In this document: in pieces, positions 55,598 through 64,000 of the stretch
How the letters are laid out: every line of letters starts with the position of its first letter
How positions within the stretch are numbered: position 1 is the stretch's first letter
Origin: Streptomyces roseirectus
Lineage (GTDB): Bacteria; Actinomycetota; Actinomycetes; Streptomycetales; Streptomycetaceae
Direction of reading: 5' to 3'
DNA: 64,000 nt
NCBI RefSeq assembly: GCF_014489635.1
Contig: NZ_CP060828.1
Location: forward strand, 5,850,001 to 5,914,000
Program-made: the position numbers and the translations under genes
The notes under the pieces: model-generated
What the model was told of the DNA's origin: nothing
The model's input: only the letters and a program-made list of their open reading frames with translations
The model's database searches: none

Positions 55598-58500
55598 TCA
55601 GGTCGCCAGCAGCGAGGGCACCTCCGCCGCCGAGACCTCCCTGGCCGCCCGCTCCAGCGCGCTGGCCAGGAGCGCGAGGTCGGTGGGGCCGTTGCCCAGC
55701 TCGCGCACCGTGCGCCGGGCCGGCGGATCGCCCATCCGGTGCCACTCCAGGGGCGTGACGGTCGGCCGCAGCGTCGCCGTACGGGGGATGCGCCCGGTGA
55801 CCCGGCCGCCCTGGAACAGCGCCGTACGGCCGTCCGGCGTGGCCAGGCGGCCCCGGCCCGCCGCGGGCTCGTCCGGGGCCGTCCCGGGCGCCTCCAGGGC
55901 GATCCTCAGCGTCGCCCGGCGCGCGGGCTCCGACTCGGCCGTCCGCCCGCCCGGCCCGGTCGCGGCCACCAGGTGCACGCCGAGCCGCGCGCCCTCGCGC
56001 GCGACGGCCTCCAACGCGCGCGTGACCGACCCCGCCGACGGGCGCCCGGGGGAGCCGAGCGCCGGGGAGACCAGCGCGTCCAGGTCGTCGACGACGACGA
56101 TCAGGCGGGGGAGCGGCGGCGCGACGTCCGCGTCCCGGCGGGACTTCGCGGCGCCGGGGCGCAGGCGCAGGGTGGTGCTCGGCGGGGCCTCCAGATCGGT
56201 CGCGCCCTGGGGCGCGCCCTGGGCGGGGACGGCGTGGCCGGGGGCGCCCTGCGCCGTGGCGGGCTGCGGCTGGCGCGCGGAGGCGCCTTGCGCGGAGGTG
56301 GCCTGCGACTGGCGCGCGGAGGCGCCCTGGAGCGTCGTCGTGCGCTGGTTCACGAGACGGCCCGACAGGGAGCGGTGGGTGTGCCAGTCCGTGAAGTCGG
56401 TGCGGCCGACGAGTTCGGCGCGGCGCTTCAGCTCGGACGTCAGCGACTGCGCGAACTCCCGCATGACGACCGGGTCGTTGGCGGTCAGGTGCGTCGTGAC
56501 GTGCGGCAGGTCCGTGCACACGCGCAGACCCTCGCCCGAGCGGCCGATGCTGTCGCGGCCGTCCATCAGGACGACGCTCAGCCGGTCCGGACGCTCGGCC
56601 GCCGCCAGCGACGCGACGACCGCCCGCAGCAGCTCGGTGCGCCCGCTGCCGGCCGGCCCCTCGATCAGCAGGTGCGGGCCGTCGGCGACGAGATCGGCGG
56701 CGACCGGCCCGCGCGCGCCCGCGCCGAGGACGGCCAGCGCACGCCCGCCGACCGCGTCCGCGTCGTCGGCCGCGTCCGCCCAGCGGGCCATCAGCGACGC
56801 CGGAGTGGCCCGCGCCAGCCCTAGCTCGTCCAGCAGACGGGCCGACTGCGGCAACGGGACCGCCACGCGCGCGTGCCGGTCGCCCGCCGTCGCGTCCGGC
56901 CGCAGCGGGGCCAGCGCACGCGCGAACCGCTCGGCCCACGCGGCGGACACCGCGTCCACCGCGCCCGCGGTCCCCTCACCCACCGGACCGCCGCCCGGCG
57001 CGACGCGCGCGAGCCGCAGCACCGTCGCCACGTCCCCGCCGAGCAGCCCGACGGCCCCGCACTCCCGGAACAGCGGCACGACCGCGCAGGCCGCCTCGTA
57101 CGCGCCCGCCACGGGCAGCGCCAGCGACCCCGGGTCCGTCTCCGACAGCACCAGCACATGGATCCCGGCCTCGGGGCCCCGCCGGACCAGCCGGACCAGC
57201 GCCTCGCGCAGCGCGGGCGTGCCGGGATCGCCGTCGACGACCACGACCGTGTACGGGCCCGGGAACACCGGCGCGCTCCCGGGCTTCGCCCAGGAAGGAC
57301 GGCGGGCGGGCTCCTCGGCGCCGTAGGGGTGGCCGGTGCCCTCGGGGGCGTCCGTGGGGGCGTGGCGGTGGGGTTCGTCGGGGTGCGGGCGGCGGGACTG
57401 GGCCGGGAGGGGGACGCCGGCCGCGTGGGCGTCGGACGTCGCGGAGGCGGCGTGCGCCGGGGCGCTCGCGCGGGGCCGATCGCCGGGCGTCGCCGGGTGC
57501 TCGGTGGCGCCTCCCGCGCGCGGGGCCTCCCGGCCGTCCAGCCTGTGCAGCAGCTCCGCCACGCGGGCCGTCGCCTGGTCGTGGTCGTGGGCCAGGAGGA
57601 GACGGCACTCCTGGGAGTGCGCGGGGCGGACGTGCGGGAGCCAGCCGAGCCAGGACCACTCGGCGGTGCGCTCGGCCGGCGGGCGGGCGCGGTCGGTCGT
57701 GAGGAGGACGATCTCCAGGGTGTCCGGCGAGTGCAGCGCCGCGAACTGCGCGAGGACCGCGCGGGCCAGCCCCGACAGCCGGGGACGCGGACCGGCCAGG
57801 CCCAGCGCACCCGCCTCGCGCAGCGCCGCCGTGACCGGGACGACGGGCAGGACGGCGCCGTCGGCCGTCGGGCGGTCGGCCGTGGCGAGCCGGACCGTCA
57901 GGAACTCCGGGTGCCCGGGGGCCCGCTCCCACAGGCGCGGGCCCGGACCCAGCGCGGTCAGCAGCAGCGCGGCCGGGTCGGGCCAGATCTCCGGACCGGG
58001 CGAGGCGACGACCGGCGGCGCCCCGGCGGACACGCGCTCCCCGGCGTCGTACCCTTGCGGCCCGCTCGCCTCCTGCGCGTTCCGGTTCCCGGTCAGCCGC
58101 CGCGCCCACGCGGACAGGCCCCCACGCTTACGGCCGCCCTGCGGCACATCCCCGTGCACACCGTCCCCGGCGCGCATACGCGAGGCGTTCTGTGCGGGGC
58201 GGTCGACGCCGTCGGCCGGGGCCGTCACGGGGGAGCCGATGCCGGAGCGGCCACCGTGGGTGTCGCCGGAGGAGTTGGGGGAGCTGGGGGAGGCCACGGC
58301 GGAACCGCCGCTGGGGGCACCGGCACCGGCAGGGGAACCGGGGCCGAAGGAGGAACCGGCGCCGGCGGCAGGGCCGGCACCGGAGGGTGAGCCGGGGCCA
58401 GAGAGCGAGCCGGCACCGGAGAGACGCCCGCCGAGGGGACGGGCGCCCCTGGGCAGCGTGCCGTCGAACCGGGCGCGGCCGTCACCCGAGGCGCGCCCGT

Positions 58501-59890
58501 CGGCCCCGGCGCGGCTGTCAGCCTCGGCCCGGTCGTCGCCCCCGGCATGTCCTTGAGCCCCGGCGTACCCCTGGTGCCCGGAGCCCTGGGTCCCGGCGTA
58601 CCCCTGGGCCCCGGAGGGCCCGGCATAGCCGTCGAGGCCCGCGCGGTTCGCCGCCCCGCCCTGAGGGGCCGTCGGTGAGCCCTGAGCCCCGGACTCCGCG
58701 TGGCGCCCCGACCAGCCGGGACCCGCGCCCCCGGCGCGACGTTCCGCCCCGGTCCGCGTCTCAGAAGCCGCGTGACCGTCCGCCTCCGCGTGCCTGGTCC
58801 CGCTGCGGCCGTCCGCCCCCGCCGGGTCTTCGGCGCCCGCGTGGCTCTCCGCCCCCGCGCGCGCCTCACCTCCCGCACGGTTCTCGATGCGCGGCGCACC
58901 CCCCTGCCCCGGCACCGACAGCCCCCCGCCGGCACGGGAACCCCGCGCCCCGGCGTCAGAGCCGTCGCCCGCCTCCGCAGATCTGCCGCCCGCGTGCGAG
59001 CCCCAAGCCCCGGCACCAGAGCCATCGCCCGAGCCCGCAGGTCTGCCGTCGGTGCGGGAGCCCCGCGCCCCGGCACCAGAGCCGTCGCCGGAGCCCGTCG
59101 GCCGGCCGTCGCCAGTGCCCGTCTGCCAGCCTTCGCCGGAGCCCGTCGGCCCGCCCGCGCGTGACCCCCACTCCGGGGCCAGCGTGCCGTGGGCGTGTCC
59201 GGTCGCACCGTTCTCGCCCCCCACGCGCACGGGCGCGACGCGTACGTGTCCCTCGCCGTCCGGGGTCGTCGTCACGCGGGCCGTGGCGTCCCCGGTGGGC
59301 GCGAGGCGCAGGGCGGACTCGCCGAGGCGCAGGAGCGCGCCCGGCGGGAAGAGGGCCGGGCGGTCGGTGACGCGGACGCCGTCGAGGGTGGTGCCGTTGG
59401 TGGAGCCGAGGTCGGTGACGGTGACGCGCCCGTCGGGAGCGAGGGTGACCGCGCAGTGGACGCGGGAGACGTCCGGATCGTCCAGGGGCACGTCCGCGTC
59501 GGTGGAGCGGCCGACGCGGATCTGGCCGCCGTGCAGCAGGTGCACCCCGCCCGCGTCGGGGCCCGCGACGACGTGCAGGCGGGCCGGGGCGTCGTCGATC
59601 TCGGGGTGGGCCTCGGGGGCGGCGGGGACGCCGAGGGAGAGGACCGCGCCGTCGATCAGGGGCGGCTCGCCGAGCGTCGTGCGCGTCGTGTCCAGCCGCT
59701 GCTCGCCCGCGTACAGGACGACCGCCCCGCTTCCGGGAGCCTCGCCCGTCACGGCGGACGACAGCGCGGCGGCGACCGCCGAGAGCGCCGTCCCCGCGGG
59801 TGCCGTCACCAGCACGTCGCAGCTCGCTGCCTGACCCCGGGTCTCGGAGGCCGGGGCCTGCGGGTCTACGACGGTCAGCCGGATCTGCAT
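55598..59890 (-). CDS. FHA-FtsK/EccC-like ATPase protein with giant low-complexity linker
   Basis: A 1430-residue protein. An FHA domain at about 103-195 (GRSTDADVPLDDPDVSRVHC, then LGSTNGT) binds phosphothreonine peptides. A linker of roughly 415 residues (about 225-640) follows, built almost only of Gly, Ala, Ser, Asp, Arg and Glu with repeated SGDGSGAGARGS-like units. The C-terminal half carries two FtsK/EccC-type domains. The clearest P-loop reads GPAGSGRTE near residue 1080, with Arg in place of the Walker Lys, and the Walker B-like IVVVDDLDAL lies near 1262. It is divergent from two Ser/Thr kinase genes, which could supply its phospho-ligand. It resembles type VII secretion ATPases, but no EsxA-like genes are near. 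Confidence 0.85.
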   Translation of the reverse strand: MQIRLTVVDPQAPASETRGQAASCDVLVTAPAGTALSAVAAALSSAVTGEAPGSGAVVLYAGEQRLDTTRTTLGEPPLIDGAVLSLGVPAAPEAHPEIDDAPARLHVVAGPDAGGVHLLHGGQIRVGRSTDADVPLDDPDVSRVHCAVTLAPDGRVTVTDLGSTNGTTLDGVRVTDRPALFPPGALLRLGESALRLAPTGDATARVTTTPDGEGHVRVAPVRVGGENGATGHAHGTLAPEWGSRAGGPTGSGEGWQTGTGDGRPTGSGDGSGAGARGSRTDGRPAGSGDGSGAGAWGSHAGGRSAEAGDGSDAGARGSRAGGGLSVPGQGGAPRIENRAGGEARAGAESHAGAEDPAGADGRSGTRHAEADGHAASETRTGAERRAGGAGPGWSGRHAESGAQGSPTAPQGGAANRAGLDGYAGPSGAQGYAGTQGSGHQGYAGAQGHAGGDDRAEADSRAGADGRASGDGRARFDGTLPRGARPLGGRLSGAGSLSGPGSPSGAGPAAGAGSSFGPGSPAGAGAPSGGSAVASPSSPNSSGDTHGGRSGIGSPVTAPADGVDRPAQNASRMRAGDGVHGDVPQGGRKRGGLSAWARRLTGNRNAQEASGPQGYDAGERVSAGAPPVVASPGPEIWPDPAALLLTALGPGPRLWERAPGHPEFLTVRLATADRPTADGAVLPVVPVTAALREAGALGLAGPRPRLSGLARAVLAQFAALHSPDTLEIVLLTTDRARPPAERTAEWSWLGWLPHVRPAHSQECRLLLAHDHDQATARVAELLHRLDGREAPRAGGATEHPATPGDRPRASAPAHAASATSDAHAAGVPLPAQSRRPHPDEPHRHAPTDAPEGTGHPYGAEEPARRPSWAKPGSAPVFPGPYTVVVVDGDPGTPALREALVRLVRRGPEAGIHVLVLSETDPGSLALPVAGAYEAACAVVPLFRECGAVGLLGGDVATVLRLARVAPGGGPVGEGTAGAVDAVSAAWAERFARALAPLRPDATAGDRHARVAVPLPQSARLLDELGLARATPASLMARWADAADDADAVGGRALAVLGAGARGPVAADLVADGPHLLIEGPAGSGRTELLRAVVASLAAAERPDRLSVVLMDGRDSIGRSGEGLRVCTDLPHVTTHLTANDPVVMREFAQSLTSELKRRAELVGRTDFTDWHTHRSLSGRLVNQRTTTLQGASARQSQATSAQGASARQPQPATAQGAPGHAVPAQGAPQGATDLEAPPSTTLRLRPGAAKSRRDADVAPPLPRLIVVVDDLDALVSPALGSPGRPSAGSVTRALEAVAREGARLGVHLVAATGPGGRTAESEPARRATLRIALEAPGTAPDEPAAGRGRLATPDGRTALFQGGRVTGRIPRTATLRPTVTPLEWHRMGDPPARRTVRELGNGPTDLALLASALERAAREVSAAEVPSLLAT

Positions 59891-60315
59891 CGCCGTCAGC
59901 GGTCCCTTCTGCCCCGGGCGGTCTTCCCCCCACCCCACACGAGCACGTCGGCCAGTACTGGGGGCATCCTCGCACCTGTCACCGACAACGCGGACGCCAC
60001 CGGCGGCCGAGTGATCTTGATTGGTCGGCTCTGCCCGCAAAAGTGCCGGACGGACGGTCCGCCGCTGATCACTTGAGATCCGTCACGTTTCGGGCCTGGC
60101 AACCAACGGACCGGAGAACGCGTCTTCCCGGTGAAACCGGAGGACTTCCCGGTCCCACCCGGTCATTCACTGTCAGGGCGTTGACAGGCCCCTCCGAACG
60201 CGCGCGGGAGGACGCTCGTACCCATAGCCGGAGGACAGTCCCCTCCCGGGGCCACAGCACTACAGTGGGTCGGAACACAAGCAGGCATATCGGCAATCAC
60301 CAGGGAGCGCGTGAC
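59891..60315. other. Divergent promoter region of the FHA-FtsK and pkaA genes
   Basis: About 425 nt without a gene. TTGACA at 60181-60186 lacks a -10 element at normal spacing. TACAGT at 60261-60266 is a better -10 for the kinase operon but has no good -35. No operator palindrome or RNA is apparent. Confidence 0.4.
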
Positions 60316-62070
60316 GTGCGGCCAGTCGGCAGCAAGTACTTGCTTGAGGAGCCGCTAGGACGCGGCGCCACGGGCACCGTCTGGCGTGCCCGCCAGCGGG
60401 AGGCCGCCGGCGCCGAGGCCGCCGTGCCCGGACAGCCCGGTGAGACCGTCGCCATCAAGGTCCTCAAGGAGGAGCTGGCGAGCGACCCGGACGTCGTGAT
60501 GCGGTTCCTGCGCGAGCGCTCGGTCCTGCTGCGCCTGACGCACCCGAACATCGTCCGGGTCCGCGACCTGGTCGTCGAGGGCGACCTGCTGGCCCTGGTC
60601 ATGGACCTCGTCGAGGGCCCCGACCTGCACCGCTACCTGCGCGAGAACGGCCCCTTCAGCCCGGTCGCGGCGGCCCTGCTGACCGCCCAGGTCGCCGACG
60701 CGCTCGCGGCGAGCCACGCGGACGGGGTGGTCCACCGCGACCTGAAGCCCGCCAACGTCCTGCTGCGCCAGCACGGCGGCCAGATGCACCCCCTGCTGAC
60801 CGACTTCGGCATCGCCCGCCTCGCCGACTCCCCGGGCCTGACCCGCACCAGCGAGTTCGTCGGCACGCCCGCGTACGTGGCGCCCGAGTCCGCCGAGGGC
60901 CGCCCGCAGACGTCCGCCGTGGACGTCTACGGCGCGGGCATCCTGCTGTACGAGCTGGTCACCGGACGCCCGCCGTTCTCCGGGGGCTCCGCCCTCGAAG
61001 TCCTCCACCAGCATCTGAGCGCCGAACCGCGCCGCCCCTCCACCGTCCCGGAGCCCCTGTGGACGGTCATCGAGCGCTGCCTGCGCAAGAACCCCGCCGA
61101 GCGCCCCGGCGCGCAGAGCCTCGCCCGCGCGCTGCGGATCGTCGCCGAGGGCATCGGCGTGCACGCGAACTCGACGCAGATCGCCGCCGCCGAGGGCGTG
61201 GGCCACGTCCTCACACCCGACCCGGCCCCCGCGGCCGTCCCGGGCGCCGACGGCTCCGCCGACCCGACCCAGGTGCTGCCGCACAGCGCGCCCGGGGGCG
61301 CGTACGACCCGAACGCCGCCACCAGCGTGCTCCCGCACACCGGCGCGCCCCAGCCCGCGGGCGCCGCCGACCCCACCGCCGTGCTCCCCCAGACCGGAGC
61401 CGCGGACCCCACGGCGGTCCTTCCGCCGGTCCCGCCGGGCCAGCAGCAGGGACCCGGCCCGCAGGAGCCGCACCCCTGGCAGAGCCAGCTGCGCGCCGCC
61501 CGCGACCGCAACGAGCAGACGCAGGTCCAGTACCTCGACCCCGGCGAGGACCCGCTGCGCCGCCGCCCCCAGCGGCAGGTCGCGCGCCCCCACCAGCAGC
61601 CTCAGCAACACCCCCAGCAGCCTCCGCAGGGCCCGCCGCAGGGCCAGGGACGCCCGCCCCAGGGCGGCCGGCAGGGCGGCCCCTCCGTTCAGGCGTACGG
61701 CTACCAGCAGCAACAGCAGTACGCGCCCCCGCAGCAGCAGTACGCCCCGCAGCAGCCCCCGCCCCAGCAGCAGCGGTACGCACCCGCGCCCGCGCCGGAG
61801 CGCCGTCCCCAGCAGCGGCCCGCCCCGGAGCCGCGCGAGCGCGAACCCCGTGAGTCGCGCCGCCGCAGCGCCAACCCGATGCGCATCCCCGGGCTCGGCT
61901 GCCTCAAGGGGTGCCTGTTCACGATCCTCATCCTGTTCGTCGCGAGCTGGCTGATCTGGGAGTTCTCGCCCCTCCAGGACTGGATCGGCAGCGGCAAGGG
62001 CTACTGGGACCAGCTCACCGACTGGTTCAGCTCGGTCACCGGATGGTTCGACTCCGTGGCGGGCAACTGA
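60316..62070 (+). CDS. pkaA: Membrane-anchored Ser/Thr protein kinase, PkaA-type
   Basis: A 584-residue Hanks-type kinase. The glycine loop GRGATGTVWRA, Lys48 (VAIKVLKEEL), catalytic HRDLKPANVLL with Asp142 and DFGIAR with Asp163 are all intact. After the kinase domain (to about residue 275) comes a long Pro/Gln-rich region with YQQQQQYAPP-like units and repeated PTAVLP motifs. A single transmembrane helix follows near 533-549 and about 35 extracytoplasmic residues. GTG 60316 has GGGAG eight bases upstream. With the next kinase and prfB it matches the S. coelicolor pkaA-pkaB-prfB order. The neighbouring FHA protein is a plausible binding partner. Confidence 0.9.
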   Translation: MRPVGSKYLLEEPLGRGATGTVWRARQREAAGAEAAVPGQPGETVAIKVLKEELASDPDVVMRFLRERSVLLRLTHPNIVRVRDLVVEGDLLALVMDLVEGPDLHRYLRENGPFSPVAAALLTAQVADALAASHADGVVHRDLKPANVLLRQHGGQMHPLLTDFGIARLADSPGLTRTSEFVGTPAYVAPESAEGRPQTSAVDVYGAGILLYELVTGRPPFSGGSALEVLHQHLSAEPRRPSTVPEPLWTVIERCLRKNPAERPGAQSLARALRIVAEGIGVHANSTQIAAAEGVGHVLTPDPAPAAVPGADGSADPTQVLPHSAPGGAYDPNAATSVLPHTGAPQPAGAADPTAVLPQTGAADPTAVLPPVPPGQQQGPGPQEPHPWQSQLRAARDRNEQTQVQYLDPGEDPLRRRPQRQVARPHQQPQQHPQQPPQGPPQGQGRPPQGGRQGGPSVQAYGYQQQQQYAPPQQQYAPQQPPPQQQRYAPAPAPERRPQQRPAPEPREREPRESRRRSANPMRIPGLGCLKGCLFTILILFVASWLIWEFSPLQDWIGSGKGYWDQLTDWFSSVTGWFDSVAGN

Positions 62071-62182
62071 TCGCCGAGTTTGGGGATTTGTCGACATCCG
62101 ACGGGTGATTTCCGTCTCCGCTGCGAAGGTTGGCTCTCCGGACGCGTACGTTTGACCGCAACACGCGTCGGTAGGAGCAGTC

Positions 62183-63412
62183 TTGGCACGGAAGATCGGC
62201 AGCCGGTACACCGCCCACCAGATCCTGGGGCGGGGCAGCGCCGGCACGGTGTGGCTCGGCGAGGGCCCCGAGGGGCCCGTCGCGATCAAGCTGCTGCGCG
62301 AGGACCTGTCGTCGGACGAGGAGCTGGTCGGCAGGTTCGTGCAGGAGCGCACGGCGCTGCTCGGGCTCTCCCACCCGAACGTCGTCTCCGTACGGGACCT
62401 GGTCGTCGACGGCAACGACCTCGCGCTGGTCATGGACCTGGTCCGGGGCACGGACGTCCGCACGCGCCTGGACCGCGACCGGCGGCTCGCGCCCGAGGCG
62501 GCCGTCGCGATCGTCGCGGACGTCGCCGAAGGGCTCGCCGCCGCGCACGCGGCAGGGGTCGTGCACCGCGACGTGAAGCCCGAGAACGTCCTCCTGGACA
62601 TGCAGGGCCCCCTCGGGCCCGGCGGGTCCCACCGGGCGCTCCTGACGGACTTCGGCGTCGCCAAGCTGATCGACACCCCGAAGCGGACCAAGGCCACCAA
62701 GATCATCGGCACGCCGGACTACCTGGCCCCCGAGATCGTCGAAGGGCTGCCCCCGCGCGCGTCCGTCGACATCTACGCCCTCGCGACCGTCCTGTACGAA
62801 CTCCTCGCGGGCTTCACCCCGTTCGGCGGCGGCCACCCCGGGGCCGTCCTGCGCCGGCACGTCACCGAGTCCGTCGCGCCCCTGCCGGGCATCCCCGACG
62901 AGCTGTGGCAGCTCCTCGTCCAGTGCCTCGCCAAGGCGCCCGCCTCGCGCCTGCGCGCCTCCGAGCTGGCCGCGCGCCTGCGCGAGCTGCTGCCGTCCCT
63001 GGCCGGGATGCCGCCCCTGGACGTCGACGAGCCCGAGACGGAGCCCGCCGAGGCCGTGCCGGACGACCAGGAGGCCGACGCCGCCCCCAAGGGCGCCGTC
63101 CGCAGGGGCGCGGTGCCGCTCGTGCCGGGCGCCAAACCGGACTCCAACCGGGACACCCACACGTCCATGCGCGTGCCCGCGGCGGACGAGCTGGCGGGCG
63201 GCGCGCACGGCACCGCGCGCGTGCCCCGCACCGCCGGGGCGCCCCGGCCGGGGTCCGCGCGCAACCGGCCCTCCGCCCGGCGCCGCCGGGTCGTCATCAG
63301 CGTGGCCGGGGCCGCCGTCGCCGCCGCCGTCGGAGTGGGCGCCTGGTTCGTGACGTCGGACGGCGGATCCCCCGCGCAGGAGACCGGGAACTCGTCGCCC
63401 GCGTCGCCCTGA
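62183..63412 (+). CDS. pkaB: Membrane-anchored Ser/Thr protein kinase, PkaB-type
   Basis: A 409-residue Hanks-type kinase. The glycine loop LGRGSAGTVW, Lys36, HRDVKPENVLL with Asp130, and DFGVAK are intact. The kinase domain ends near residue 270. A linker with Ala, Pro and Arg leads to one transmembrane helix at about 370-390 and a short outer tail (GGSPAQETGN). The start codon is TTG, with GGAG five bases upstream. It follows the PkaA-type gene after 112 nt and may be co-transcribed with it. The gap before prfB is 57 nt. Confidence 0.9.
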   Translation: MARKIGSRYTAHQILGRGSAGTVWLGEGPEGPVAIKLLREDLSSDEELVGRFVQERTALLGLSHPNVVSVRDLVVDGNDLALVMDLVRGTDVRTRLDRDRRLAPEAAVAIVADVAEGLAAAHAAGVVHRDVKPENVLLDMQGPLGPGGSHRALLTDFGVAKLIDTPKRTKATKIIGTPDYLAPEIVEGLPPRASVDIYALATVLYELLAGFTPFGGGHPGAVLRRHVTESVAPLPGIPDELWQLLVQCLAKAPASRLRASELAARLRELLPSLAGMPPLDVDEPETEPAEAVPDDQEADAAPKGAVRRGAVPLVPGAKPDSNRDTHTSMRVPAADELAGGAHGTARVPRTAGAPRPGSARNRPSARRRRVVISVAGAAVAAAVGVGAWFVTSDGGSPAQETGNSSPASP

Positions 63413-63469
63413 GGCCCTTCGTCCGGCGGCAGCGGCACCGCTGTCAGTGGTTGCCGTTAGGCTGGGGGT

Positions 63470-64000
63470 GTGGCAGTCGTCGATGTATCCGAAGAGCTGA
63501 AGTCCCTCTCCTCGACCATGGAGTCGATCGAGGCCGTCCTGGACCTCGACAGGATGAGGGCAGACATCGCCGTGCTCGAGGAGCAGGCGGCGGCACCGTC
63601 CCTGTGGGACAACCCGGACGAGGCGCAGAAGATCACCAGCAAGCTGTCCCACCTCCAGGCCGAGGTCAGGAAGGCGGACACCCTGCGCGGTCGGATCGAC
63701 GACCTCGCCGTCCTCTTCGAGATGGCCGAGGAGGAGGACGACCCGGACACGCGCGCGGAGGCCGAGTCCGAGCTGGCGTCCGTGCGCAAGGCGCTGGACG
63801 AGATGGAGGTCCGTACGCTCCTCAGCGGCGAGTACGACTCCCGTGAGGCGCTGGTCAACATCCGCGCGGAGGCCGGTGGCGTGGACGCCGCCGACTTCGC
63901 GGAGAAGCTCCAGCGGATGTACCTGCGGTGGGCGGAGCAGAAGGGCTACAAGACCGAGCTGATCGAGACGTCGTACGCCGAAGAGGCCGGCATCAAGTCG
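63470..64000 (+). CDS. prfB: Peptide chain release factor 2, 5' portion (cut by window end)
   Basis: The first 177 codons of RF2, read from a GTG at 63470. The N-terminal helical domain ([40 protein letters not shown]) and the start of the central domain ([31 protein letters not shown]) are present. The GGQ motif lies beyond the window. RF2 ends translation at UGA and UAA. No in-frame TGA and no shift site occurs in the first 60 codons, so this gene lacks the programmed +1 frameshift that autoregulates prfB in many other bacteria. Confidence 0.94.
   Translation, partial: MAVVDVSEELKSLSSTMESIEAVLDLDRMRADIAVLEEQAAAPSLWDNPDEAQKITSKLSHLQAEVRKADTLRGRIDDLAVLFEMAEEEDDPDTRAEAESELASVRKALDEMEVRTLLSGEYDSREALVNIRAEAGGVDAADFAEKLQRMYLRWAEQKGYKTELIETSYAEEAGIKS

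Noticed and set aside
55598..59890. FHA-FtsK gene as part of a type VII secretion locus
   Set aside because: No EsxA/EsxB-like WXG100 genes, EccB/D/E or mycosin genes are present within the window, so only the ATPase resemblance can be stated.
60181..60186. TTGACA as the -35 of the pkaA promoter
   Set aside because: No acceptable -10 element lies 16-19 nt downstream.

Overview
The window looks like a chromosomal core segment of a Streptomyces-type actinomycete. The DNA is very GC-rich with strong third-position G/C, GTG and TTG starts are common, and the gene order mtnA, mtrA-mtrB-lpqB, comF, hpf, response regulator, secA, NAD-glutamate dehydrogenase, pkaA/pkaB, prfB matches, from memory, the S. 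coelicolor region around SCO2972-SCO3014. No prophage, plasmid, CRISPR array, insertion sequence or tRNA was seen.

Layout. 1-3.1 kb: 3' part of a 23S rRNA gene, a 5S rRNA gene and two terminator hairpins. 3.1-8.6 kb: a minus-strand, translationally coupled block (DUF4129, DUF4350, MoxR ATPase, DUF58) led by a proline-rich membrane protein. 8.7-17.6 kb: plus-strand housekeeping and signalling genes: methylthioribose-1-phosphate isomerase, the MtrA/MtrB/LpqB system, a ComF-type phosphoribosyltransferase, long-form hibernation factor HPF with a SigR-like promoter, and an orphan NarL-type regulator. 17.6-30.7 kb: YcaQ-type glycosylase, a repeat- and G-run-rich 0.9 kb spacer, secA, an Rv3235-like protein, a DUF6912 protein, a HAD hydrolase and the 1656-residue NAD-glutamate dehydrogenase.

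30.7-51.7 kb is the accessory part and is dominated by cell-envelope polymer genes: a TagH/TagG-type two-gene exporter, galE, four polytopic membrane proteins (two of them glycosyltransferase-like) and three tandem GT2-TagF fusion proteins. Between them lie a TetR gene with an array of five repeated 12-bp motifs upstream, a decayed response-regulator gene, an FMN reductase with a divergent XRE regulator, an ADP-ribosylglycohydrolase, and the ohrR/ohr peroxide-resistance pair with a palindromic operator. 51.8-55.4 kb: a sugar-type ABC importer without its own ATPase, whose MalF-like subunit carries a large extracytoplasmic insertion. 55.6-64 kb: a 1430-residue FHA-FtsK/EccC-like protein with a huge low-complexity linker, divergent from two membrane-anchored Ser/Thr kinases (PkaA/PkaB type), then the 5' part of prfB, cut by the window end.

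How the genes may work together. The three fusion proteins could build or decorate a phosphodiester-linked wall polymer, GalE could supply UDP-galactose, the membrane glycosyltransferases could add sugars outside the membrane, and TagGH could export the product. This is inference. The points most worth a second look are the lost active-site histidine in one fusion protein, the repeat array upstream of tetR, the decayed regulator, the MalF insertion and the degenerate Walker A in the FHA protein.
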